From NCBI GenBank assembly GCA_003557805.1, contig PWNY01000229.1, forward strand, positions 1 to 7,320: a stretch of DNA of 7,320 bases. The letters are read 5' to 3'. The stretch comes from Bacteroidales bacterium (lineage in GTDB: Bacteria > Bacteroidota > Bacteroidia > Bacteroidales > UBA7960). Made by a program: the position numbers and the translations under genes. The stretch's first letter is position 1. Each line of letters starts with the position of its first letter. Under the pieces are notes generated by a model. It was not told the DNA's origin. It worked only from the letters and a program-made list of their open reading frames with translations, and ran no database searches. Shown piece after piece: positions 1-6,619 of the stretch.

Positions 1-1
1 G

Positions 2-544
2 AATGACGATGGCAGCCTCCCGCCAGGTAATCCTTTCGAAGGAGAAGAGGGCGCGCTTGAAGAGATATGGTCATACGGGCACCGAAATATTCAGGGAATG
101 CAGTTCCATCCATATACAGGCGATCTGTGGGCAATTGAGCACGGACCAAAGGGTGGAGATGAGATCAACCTCATACATCCCGGAGCGAACTACGGCTGGC
201 CTGAAGTAACTCACGGGGTCAACTACGATGGAAGCGTTATTACACCGGATACTACCAAACCAGGGATGATCGACCCTATACTTCACTGGACACCTTCAAT
301 TGCACCATGTGGAATGACATTCGTATCAAGTGACAAATATCCTGACTGGGATGGGAATATGCTTGCTGCCGCACTTGCAGGACAGCACATACACAGGGTG
401 GAATTCCAGGATACCACTGTCGTACACACTGAAAAGCTGCTTGAAGGAATAGCCAGGTTCAGGGCAGTAAGCCAGGGGCCTGACGGCTATTTATATGTCC
501 TTACAGAACATCCCGGACTGTTCTTCAGGATAGTACCCCGGTAG
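2..544 (+). CDS. PQQ-dependent sugar dehydrogenase, C-terminal part (5' end outside window)
   Basis: This is the C-terminal ~180 residues of a glucose/sorbosone dehydrogenase-type beta-propeller, open from the left edge of the window to a TAG at 542-544. Family signatures seen in order are a D-D-G-S-L-P-x-x-N-P-F segment, then W-S-Y-G-H-R-N-x-Q-G, then G-P-K-G-G-D-E-I-N-L and N-Y-G-W-P. The C-terminal end has Q-G-P-D-G-Y-L-Y-V-L-T and a final F-F-R-I-V-P. These are typical of soluble periplasmic enzymes that oxidise aldose sugars with PQQ and Ca2+. The substrate cannot be told from this fragment. The signal peptide, if present, lies outside the window. An ATG at 98 sits inside the conserved Q-G-M-Q stretch and is not the true start. 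The next gene begins 78 bases downstream, and nothing ties it functionally to this one. Confidence in the family is high; exact substrate specificity is unknown. Confidence 0.9.
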   Translation, partial: NDDGSLPPGNPFEGEEGALEEIWSYGHRNIQGMQFHPYTGDLWAIEHGPKGGDEINLIHPGANYGWPEVTHGVNYDGSVITPDTTKPGMIDPILHWTPSIAPCGMTFVSSDKYPDWDGNMLAAALAGQHIHRVEFQDTTVVHTEKLLEGIARFRAVSQGPDGYLYVLTEHPGLFFRIVPR

Positions 545-589
545 TAAAAATAACTGACAGAGGTTGTTTTTTATTCAGCATGCTTTGTT

Positions 590-614
590 ATATTGGCACA
601 CTGTTAACCAATAT
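590..614. repeat. Short inverted repeat upstream of the radical SAM pseudogene
   Basis: The arms ATATTGG (590-596) and CCAATAT (608-614) are perfect 7-base inverted copies separated by 11 bases. They end 8 bases before the ATG at 623. This could be an operator or a weak hairpin over the translation start. No known regulator site is recognised, and a 7-base match can occur by chance. Confidence 0.3.
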
Positions 615-622
615 TGCAAACC

Positions 623-1769
623 ATGAATGATCCAACTGAACCCCGGGGTTTCCAAAAGATATTTAACAAAAGGGTCAGAAGCGCCCATCTTGCCAGGCGT
701 TCCCTGCCATTCAAACCGGTTGCAGGCAACAATAAGTATAACAGGCTCTCTGAGGCTTTTTCAAAGCAGCCGGTTTGTTCAGAGCGTGTTATATACATAA
801 ACATCCCTTTCTGCAACAAGATCTGCTCCTTCTGTATTTACGGCAAGGAGCTTTTGGATAAGGATAGTAAATGGGAGGAGTATTTCAGCATGCTCCATAA
901 ACAGATTACCAGCCTGGCAGACACCAAATGGGCCCGCTACTTGCCTTTCAGTGCAGTGTACTTCGGAGGGGGAACCCCGACAGTCGTGCCCTGCAACAGC
1001 ATTATAAAAATACTTGAACTTATAAAGGAGAACTGCTCCCTTGCAGGGGATTGTGAAATAACAGTTGAATCAACAATTTCAGACATAGACGGGGAATATA
1101 TTTCAAAACTCAAGGATGCAGGTGTAAACAGGATAAGCCTCGGGGTACAGTCTTTCTGTACAAGCCTGCGCAAGAAAATTGGGCGCAATGCAGACAAGGA
1201 GGAAGTAATGCGGACCATTGAAATGGTCAAAAATTCTGGCATAAATGATATCTGCATCGACCTGATTTATAATCTTGACGGGCAGGATAATGAAACCTGG
1301 CTTGAGGACCTGGAACTGGCAAAGGATAACCCCTGTTCAGTACGGTCACCGCAGAGAAGGCAGGTCTGTATATGTAAGCTCACATGGCCGGGGTGCCGAT
1401 ATAATGGCTTTTGGTGCCGGAGCGGCTGGACGGATTGATAACCTTACATACATCCATACAGCTGATACCGTCAGTTTTGAAAGCGGGGTGAATACAAGTA
1501 CGTGGGGCGACCCTGTTCTGCTGGAAATTGACAGAATGTTCCTTGAACTCAGGAAAATCTACTCCCTCAGTGAGGGGATGGAAATTAAAATGGATGATTA
1601 CAAGCCTCTCGCAGGCCATTTTGATGATATAACCGAGGATTTAACAAATAAAGGACTTTTACAACCAAAAGGAGACTCAATCCGTCTAACTGAGATAGGA
1701 AGGTTCTGGGCAGGCAATATGTCTGCCTTGTTCTCTGACAGGATAAACAAGGTTATAACAGGTGGATAA
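623..1769 (+). pseudogene. HemN/HutW/ChuW-like radical SAM protein, disrupted by internal deletion and frame change
   Basis: The first part (623 to about 1333) reads as the N-terminal half of a HemN-type radical SAM enzyme. It has a C-x3-C-x2-C [4Fe-4S]/SAM motif at Cys64, Cys68 and Cys71 inside I-P-F-C-N-K-I-C-S-F-C. Y-F-G-G-G-T-P follows at residues 113-119, then N-R-I-S-L-G-V-Q-S-F and D-L-I-Y-N-L-D-G-Q. That frame then runs through unrelated residues to a stop ending at 1438. From about 1340 the +1-shifted frame carries the family's later part: G-A-D-I-M-A-F-G-A-G-A-A-G-R-I, a winged-helix-like tail and R-L-T-E-I-G-R-F-W near the C terminus, stopping at 1767-1769. The usual intervening stretch with a P-G-T-P-like motif is absent, so this is more than a one-base error. 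The ~60 residues before the Cys motif and the C-terminal tail favour the HutW/ChuW heme-utilisation branch over HemW. ATG 623 is preferred to the TTG at 614. There is no clear ribosome binding site. Product is probably inactive. Confidence 0.8.
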
Positions 1770-1866
1770 TACAGGACTCAGGAAACTGTACCATTATAAT
1801 ACAAGAAAGCAATATATGTACATGTTGTATTTGTTTTATTACCTTTAGCAGTGTAAAAAACGAAAT
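1770..1866 (+). promoter_or_regulatory. AT-rich leader of the B12-sensor/kinase operon; possible promoter
   Basis: These 97 bases separate the pseudogene stop from the cassette's first ATG and are the natural place for its promoter. A sequence TACCTTTA (1840-1847) is one base off the Bacteroidota -7 element TAnnTTTG. A well spaced TTTG-like upstream box is not convincing. A perfect 8-base palindrome ATGTACAT lies at 1816-1823. The region is too short and unstructured for a cobalamin riboswitch. No Shine-Dalgarno is visible before ATG 1867. The promoter assignment is tentative. Confidence 0.25.
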
Positions 1867-2934
1867 ATGAAGGATCCTGCGACCATTTTCGAGGACACAT
1901 TGCTACAGAAACAGCTAGAGATAGCCGAACGGATAGTAGATGTCCAATACAGCCGTAAGCCGGAGTTCTGGAAAACTTTCGGCCCGGAAGGTAAAAAAAT
2001 AAGTATCAGGGATGCAGCATATCACCTGCCATTTTTGGCACAATCGGTGTCAGAAAAGGATCATGATATCTTCAACGGATACGTATTGTGGGTCAAACAG
2101 CTTTTCAGGGGGCTTAATTTCCCCGATGATACAATGAAACAAACTCTTGAATGCACCGCCGGTGTGCTTAAGGAGTACTTCGACCCCGCCATGCACCCTG
2201 TTTTCATGCCCTACATTGAATCCGGCATCAGTGCAATGGACAACCCACTGCCGGTTTCAGGAAGTTATATCGACACATCAACCGAAACGGGGAAAATAGC
2301 CGGTGACTATATAAATGCCCTGCTGGCAGGAGATCGTAAGGGAGCCTCTGATTTGGTTATGAAAGCACTTGATGAGGGTATGACTGTAAAAACCATTTAC
2401 CTGGAAATATTCCAGAAGTCGCAGTACGAGGTAGGTCGCCTATGGCTTGACAACACCATCAGCGTGGCAACTGAGCATTTTTGTTCTGCAGCGACACAGT
2501 CAATCATGTCCCAGCTGTACCCGTATATTTTCTCTACTGAAAGAATAGGCAGGACGTTCGTGGCAGCCTGCATCGGGGGAGAATTGCACGAGATCGGGGT
2601 AAGAATGGTATCTGACTTTTTCGAGATGGAAGGCTGGGACACCTATTACCTTGGGGCAAACACCCCGGTATCGAGTATAATTAAGGCGGCCAGGGGAAAA
2701 AATGCAGATATAATCGGCTTGTCGGCATCAATGCCTTACCACAGGTCCCTGCTGAAAAAGGCTATTGAGCAAATAAAGGACAGCAGCGACTGCAGGGGGA
2801 TAAAAGTAATGATAGGCGGGAATGCCGTTAACCTTAAAAAAGAAAACTGGACTGATTTCGGGGCCGATGGGTATGCATCAGATGCACAGAATGCATTGGT
2901 GTCTGCGGACGAGTTAATCTCCAGGGGCTTATGA
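1867..2934 (+). CDS. CarH-type cobalamin-binding sensor protein without DNA-binding domain
   Basis: This is a 355-residue soluble protein. Residues ~1-135 form a helix-rich domain not assigned to a family, with Y-H-L-P-F-L near 52-57 and Y-V-L-W-V-K near 72-77. Residues ~140-225 match the four-helix cap of B12-binding modules, and ~229-355 the Rossmann-like B12 domain. The cap has W193-x9-E203-H204, the W-x9-EH signature of CarH/LitR photoreceptors that packs around the adenosyl group of AdoCbl. The Rossmann domain has E239-x-H241-x-x-G244, with H241 the expected lower cobalt ligand. S286/S288 and G317-G318 sit where the SxL and GG nucleotide-tail motifs belong. The H204-H241 spacing (37) is close to that in Thermus CarH (35). 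The residue after W193 is Leu, where Thermus CarH has the His that ligates cobalt after illumination. There is no MerR helix-turn-helix, signal peptide or membrane segment. The stop overlaps the next kinase ATG, so it probably acts as that kinase's sensory partner. Cobalamin binding is well supported; light sensing is inferred. Confidence 0.88.
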   Translation: MKDPATIFEDTLLQKQLEIAERIVDVQYSRKPEFWKTFGPEGKKISIRDAAYHLPFLAQSVSEKDHDIFNGYVLWVKQLFRGLNFPDDTMKQTLECTAGVLKEYFDPAMHPVFMPYIESGISAMDNPLPVSGSYIDTSTETGKIAGDYINALLAGDRKGASDLVMKALDEGMTVKTIYLEIFQKSQYEVGRLWLDNTISVATEHFCSAATQSIMSQLYPYIFSTERIGRTFVAACIGGELHEIGVRMVSDFFEMEGWDTYYLGANTPVSSIIKAARGKNADIIGLSASMPYHRSLLKKAIEQIKDSSDCRGIKVMIGGNAVNLKKENWTDFGADGYASDAQNALVSADELISRGL

Positions 2935-4145
2935 AACAACATCACACACCTGACGGAATAGGCCTGATATGCAACTACAGCGGCCTAATAATCAAGGTTT
3001 TGCGCGACGACCTTGGTCTCGATACCGGCAGGCTGGAAGGGAAAGCTTTAACAAGCCTGTTCGACAAAAGGGAAATTGACAAGGTACTTGATTTCGCACT
3101 TAATGTTAAGAAACAGAAGGTCATACTGGACTGCCACCTCAATGTCATGCACAGGGGTACCTCCTCCGGCCTTTACTTCACTGGTTTTGCCCTTGAGGAT
3201 AAGATCTGGATGATAGGCCTAAGGTCTCCCTCAGCCTCCCTGGAGTTCATAAACCAGTTACAGCAGATTAACAATGAACAAGCCAACCAGATACGGCAAC
3301 TGATAAAGGACAGGCACGTGCAGAAGGAAAAGGGTGCCACACCCGACAGTTTTGCCTTTGATGAACTAAGCAGGCTGAACAATGAACTGGTCAACCTGCA
3401 GCGTGAGCTTTCCAAGAAAAATGTAGAACTTCAAAGACTTAACAGCCTTAAGAACCGCTTCCTCGGGATGGCCGCACACGACATAAGAAACCCCCTGGGG
3501 GTTATTATGGCATATTCGGAGTTTTTGCTTGAAGAAACCAGGGACAGGCTATCAGAAGAGCACATTGAATTTATCAACACAATAAACTCGTCAGCACAGA
3601 ACCTTCTTGCATTGATAGAAGACTTGCTGGATATATCACACATTGAGTCGGGCAAACTCAACCTTGATCTTAAACCTACTGATATTGTGAGCTTTGCCGA
3701 GGAGAGTATCAGTCTTAACAAAGCCCTCGCTGCAAAAAAGAACATCAGCATTAAGTTCAGTGCTGATAAAAGGCCTGTGATTGTAAATATTGATCCAAGG
3801 AAAATGGAGCAGGTGTTCAACAACCTGCTAAGTAATGCGATGAAGTTCTCTTACGGGAACAGTGAGATAAAGGTCAGCATCAGTGCCGAAGGTAACCAGG
3901 TGCTGACAGAGGTCATAGACAAAGGTAAAGGCATAAAACCTGACTTTATTGAAAAGCTCTTCCATCCTTTTGCCAAAGAGTCCTCAGAAGGAACTGCCGG
4001 CGAAAAATGTACAGGATTAGGGCTAAGCATCGTAAAGAGAATAGTCGAGGGGCATAAAGGCAGTATCTCTGCTGAGAGTTCACCAGGCAAAGGGAGCAGG
4101 TTCTATTTCTGGCTGCCGCTGGATCAAAGCTTACAAAACAGATAA
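2931..4145 (+). CDS. Cytoplasmic sensor histidine kinase, partner of the B12 protein
   Basis: This is a 404-residue histidine kinase with no membrane segment. Residues ~8-100 look like a divergent PAS-type domain, an alpha/beta pattern without recognisable cofactor residues. Residues ~104-175 are a Q/N/L/E-rich coiled coil. The HisKA domain follows, with phospho-acceptor H183 in the H-box M-A-A-H-D-I-R-N-P-L-G. The HATPase_c domain has an N-box (N297, N298, N302), a G1 box D330-K-G-K-G, an F-box L-F-H-P-F and a G2 box G362-L-G-L-S-I. All catalytic motifs appear intact, so an active autokinase is expected. Its ATG at 2931 overlaps the TGA of the B12 gene (ATGA), which implies translational coupling and fits a sensor-kinase complex. 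There is no receiver or output domain. The next gene begins 37 bases downstream and has an N-terminal receiver, a plausible phosphate acceptor. The signal seen by the kinase's own N-terminal domain is unknown. Confidence 0.93.
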   Translation: MKQHHTPDGIGLICNYSGLIIKVLRDDLGLDTGRLEGKALTSLFDKREIDKVLDFALNVKKQKVILDCHLNVMHRGTSSGLYFTGFALEDKIWMIGLRSPSASLEFINQLQQINNEQANQIRQLIKDRHVQKEKGATPDSFAFDELSRLNNELVNLQRELSKKNVELQRLNSLKNRFLGMAAHDIRNPLGVIMAYSEFLLEETRDRLSEEHIEFINTINSSAQNLLALIEDLLDISHIESGKLNLDLKPTDIVSFAEESISLNKALAAKKNISIKFSADKRPVIVNIDPRKMEQVFNNLLSNAMKFSYGNSEIKVSISAEGNQVLTEVIDKGKGIKPDFIEKLFHPFAKESSEGTAGEKCTGLGLSIVKRIVEGHKGSISAESSPGKGSRFYFWLPLDQSLQNR

Positions 4146-4169
4146 ATAATAAATATTAAAAAGTAAAAC

Positions 4170-4174
4170 AGGAG
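4170..4174 (+). promoter_or_regulatory. Shine-Dalgarno site of the hybrid kinase gene
   Basis: AGGAG lies 8 bases before ATG 4183. It is one of only two clear ribosome binding sites in the window, and it supports 4183 over the in-frame ATG at 4189. Confidence 0.6.
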
Positions 4175-4182
4175 TATTCACT

Positions 4183-6165
4183 ATGAATATGAAAGGGATT
4201 GTGCTGGTAGCAGATGATGACACGGATATCCTCAATGCCTACAATCACATACTGAATAATGCCGGATACAGGGTTTTTTTATCAAAGACGGGTGACCAAT
4301 GCATTCATTTGGCTGCCGAGATCAAACCGGACATTGTTTTACTTGACATCGTATTACCCGACATATCAGGCATGGATGTATTGAAAATCCTGAAAAATGG
4401 TGAAGATACAAAACACTGTTTCGTAGTGCTGATTTCCTCAAAACTCACCACGCCTGACGACCAATCCTCCGGCCTTGAATCTGGTGCAGACGGCTTTATG
4501 CTCAAACCACTGGCAAGCAGGGAGCTGACTGCAAGGGTAGATGCCTATATGCGTCACAAAAGCACTATTGATAAATTAAGGGAGAGTGAAAGGCAAAAGA
4601 TCAACCTTATAGGCAACCTGCCGGGGGCAGTTTACAAATGCAGCAATGACCAACACTGGACAATGCATTATCTTTCTTCCGGGTGTTTGGAACTTACTGG
4701 CTATCATCCGGCAGAGCTCGAAAGTAACCAGTTAATCTCTTATGGAAACCTCATACATGATGAAGACCGCGATAAGGTGTGGCAGGTTATACAGGATATG
4801 GTCCGCAATAATGAAAGGTTCCAGATATCCTACAGGATAAAAACCAGGACAGGTAAGGAAAAATGGGTTTACGAGCAGGGCTCTCCTGTGTTTTCTGAAG
4901 GGAAACTAACCGGTATTGAAGGATTTATAACCGATATAAGCAGACAAAAGCAGCAGGAAATAAAGCTGGAGTTCCTTTTCAGGCTTGCCAGCGCTGCAAT
5001 ACACACCAGTGACATAGAAGAGCTTGTGGGAACCATTAAGCACAGGCTTTCAGTGATATTGAACACGGAAAATCTCAGTATCTCCCTGATCGACGCAACT
5101 TATCCTGGACCAGCTGATAATAAAGGACATAAGCAGGAACAGGAGAATTTAAAAGCCCAGAATTCCCTTTCTGAATGGCTCATCAATCAGAAGCAGTCAA
5201 TGCTGCTTAAGAAAAATGATATATCCAGGATGATAAAGCAGGGAAAAATAAGTAAAGATGTAAACACATGCGAATGCTGGCTCGGTGTTCCCCTGTTTTG
5301 CGGATATGAAGTTGCCGGTTTGATTGTGGCATATGACAATGAAGATCCAGAAGCCTTTAACCAGGAAAGCCTGAAAATAATGGAGTTTGCCTCCAGTCAT
5401 ATAAGTATAGCAATGCACCGCAGGAAAAGCTTCGAAGACCTGTTATCGGCAAAAGAAAAGGCTGAGGAGAGCGACAGGCTGAAAACCGCCTTTCTTAACA
5501 ACCTGTCACATGAGGTACGCACCCCCCTGAATGCAATAATGGGGTTTTCGGACCTTCTGGGCAATGACAAAGGGAATGAACTGATTAGAAAACAGTATTC
5601 TGACCTGATAATAAGAAGCGGGGAGCAGCTGCTGTCAATTATCGATGATATTATCAATATTTCTACAATTGAGGCAGGACTTGAAAAAGCCAGTTTCAGA
5701 GCCACCGACATAAACTCCATACTGGAAAACCTTTACCACCAGACCGTTCCACTATTAAGCGGAAAACCGGTAGATTTTAAATTCCGTAACAAACTTGGGA
5801 AATCTTCCGGGATAGTTTTAACTGACAAGCAAAAGCTGCAGCATATAATCTCAAACCTGCTTCAAAATGCAGTCAGGTTTACAAGCACCGGGCATATTGA
5901 GCTTGGGGCACATAAGAGGAATAACAGGATAACGATTTACGTCAGGGATACAGGAAGAGGAATCCCCTCAAATGAACAGGAGCTGATATTTGAGCGCTTC
6001 AGGCAGGGCGACAGCTCCGGCAGGGATGTTGTTACAGGCCTGGGGCTCGGGTTGTCCATATCAAAAGCATTTGCCGGTCTTATTAAAGGAAGGCTCTGGG
6101 TTGAGTCCGAACCAGGCAAGGGCAGTACATTCTATCTCAGCATCCCCTTATCTCCAGGCAATTAA
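4183..6165 (+). CDS. Hybrid two-component protein: receiver-PAS-GAF-HisKA-HATPase
   Basis: This is a 660-residue soluble protein. Residues ~5-122 are a CheY-like receiver, with acidic pocket D11-D13, phospho-acceptor D55 in L-L-D-I-V-L-P-D, S85/S86 at the switch position and K108-P109. Residues ~140-258 are a PAS domain with a PAC-like end (E-K-W-V-Y-E-Q-G, then F-I-T-D-I-S). Residues ~262-420 are GAF-like, with W-L-G-V-P-L at 366-371 and three nearby cysteines (C363, C365, C373). HisKA follows with H443 in L-S-H-E-V-R-T-P-L-N, then HATPase with N562 in the N-box, G1 D589-T-G-R-G-I and G2 G619-L-G-L-G-L-S. All catalytic residues are present. No transmembrane, HPt or DNA-binding domain is seen. 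With the receiver at the N terminus, the protein could accept phosphate from the upstream kinase and use it to tune its own kinase activity. The 37-base gap after that kinase suggests the same operon. Input ligands of PAS and GAF are unknown. Confidence 0.94.
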   Translation: MNMKGIVLVADDDTDILNAYNHILNNAGYRVFLSKTGDQCIHLAAEIKPDIVLLDIVLPDISGMDVLKILKNGEDTKHCFVVLISSKLTTPDDQSSGLESGADGFMLKPLASRELTARVDAYMRHKSTIDKLRESERQKINLIGNLPGAVYKCSNDQHWTMHYLSSGCLELTGYHPAELESNQLISYGNLIHDEDRDKVWQVIQDMVRNNERFQISYRIKTRTGKEKWVYEQGSPVFSEGKLTGIEGFITDISRQKQQEIKLEFLFRLASAAIHTSDIEELVGTIKHRLSVILNTENLSISLIDATYPGPADNKGHKQEQENLKAQNSLSEWLINQKQSMLLKKNDISRMIKQGKISKDVNTCECWLGVPLFCGYEVAGLIVAYDNEDPEAFNQESLKIMEFASSHISIAMHRRKSFEDLLSAKEKAEESDRLKTAFLNNLSHEVRTPLNAIMGFSDLLGNDKGNELIRKQYSDLIIRSGEQLLSIIDDIINISTIEAGLEKASFRATDINSILENLYHQTVPLLSGKPVDFKFRNKLGKSSGIVLTDKQKLQHIISNLLQNAVRFTSTGHIELGAHKRNNRITIYVRDTGRGIPSNEQELIFERFRQGDSSGRDVVTGLGLGLSISKAFAGLIKGRLWVESEPGKGSTFYLSIPLSPGN

Positions 6166-6244
6166 TATATAAACAAGCACTGTAATCCGGGCAATAACCA
6201 ATAAGTATGTCCAAGTGAGATAGTTTACCAAAAAGTGTTTCTCT

Positions 6245-6267
6245 GGGATAAAAATAAGGGATAAAAA
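6245..6267. repeat. Tandem-like direct repeat GGGATAAAAA
   Basis: Two exact 10-base copies lie at 6245-6254 and 6258-6267, 13 bases apart start to start. They immediately precede the large hairpin. They could belong to a terminal repeat or transposase-binding site of the suspected insertion sequence. Function is unknown. Confidence 0.4.
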
Positions 6268-6332
6268 AGTCTTCCTGGATTAGTTTTGCATGAAACTACC
6301 AAATAACATGTTAAACTAAAACCAAGAAGACT
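6268..6332 (+). repeat. Long imperfect hairpin just before the transposase-like stub
   Basis: The left arm 6268-6292 and right arm 6307-6332 are inverted copies with 21 Watson-Crick pairs and one possible G-U pair. The 14-base loop is 6293-6306. The outermost seven bases pair perfectly (AGTCTTC with GAAGACT), as do an inner TTAGTTT/AAACTAA block and CATG next to the loop. The right arm ends exactly one base before ATG 6333. No T-run follows, so it is not an obvious intrinsic terminator. It may be a translation-blocking leader of a transposase gene, a transposase recognition structure or a small palindromic element. Confidence 0.6.
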
Positions 6333-6482
6333 ATGAACTTTACAAAGGAACAACTGTCTGAGGTACTTGGCAAGCACAATGAAAGAGAACGTGGCCTTCA
6401 GTTAATAGCTTTGAATCATTTATTGACAATCAAAGATACAACGGACAGGAGTTTTGGGTTTAATATAAGCTGGGCTATATAG
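6333..6482 (+). pseudogene. Truncated ORF resembling an IS256-type transposase N terminus
   Basis: This 49-codon ORF begins M-N-F-T-K-E-Q-L-S-E-V-L and ends at TAG 6480-6482. The opening ~23 residues resemble, from memory, the start of Bacteroidota IS256-family transposases (a short F-T-x-E-Q-L helix before a long helical region). After about residue 23 the likeness is lost and the frame stops. No DDE catalytic segment is present. It starts directly after the large hairpin and has no Shine-Dalgarno. The family assignment rests on a short stretch. A random small ORF remains possible, though its position inside repeat-bounded DNA supports a decayed element. Confidence 0.35.
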
Positions 6483-6591
6483 GGCTGACATTGATCAGCG
6501 GTTTTACTTGAACATGCAGCCCGGAACAGGCCATCCCGCTTGGATGCAAAACAAGTTGCCCTGGGTGAAAGAGCATGATATCTTCTATTAA
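6469..6591 (+). other. Unrecognised coding-like fragment without a good start
   Basis: This is an open stretch from just after a TAA (6466-6468) to a TAA at 6589-6591. It reads as ~40 residues of protein-like composition, including Q-R-F-Y-L-N-M-Q-P-G-T-G-H-P and W-V-K-E-H-D-I-F-Y. The only ATG lies internally at 6514 and there is no ribosome binding site. It may be the 3' remnant of a gene lost during the rearrangements in this region. I do not recognise a family. Confidence 0.2.
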
Positions 6592-6619
6592 CATATTCGT
6601 GATGAAACAATTTTTATAT

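Noticed and set aside
3..209. 68-codon + strand ORF at the left edge
   Set aside because: It overlaps the dehydrogenase coding sequence in another frame; the dehydrogenase frame carries the family motifs.
937..1257. 106-residue antisense ORF opposite the radical SAM gene
   Set aside because: Opposite the conserved radical SAM core; no domain recognised.
1275..1769. Independent gene starting at 1275, or programmed frameshift joining the radical SAM halves
   Set aside because: The residues from 1275 to about 1340 in that frame do not fit the family, and a block of the fold is missing at the junction, so deletion explains it better than recoding or a separate gene.
1770..1866. Cobalamin riboswitch ahead of the B12-binding gene
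   Set aside because: The leader is only 97 bases, AT-rich and without the conserved B12-box or a multi-stem fold.
3431..3823. 130-residue antisense ORF opposite the first kinase
   Set aside because: It lies wholly within the conserved HisKA/HATPase coding region and its Leu/Ser-rich translation has no recognisable motif; a shadow ORF.
5397..5720. 107-residue antisense ORF opposite the hybrid kinase
   Set aside because: Same situation: opposite the HisKA domain, Ser/Leu-rich, no start signal.
6416..6610. 64-codon minus-strand ORF in the gene-poor region
   Set aside because: No family recognised, no ribosome binding site, and it covers the decayed element.
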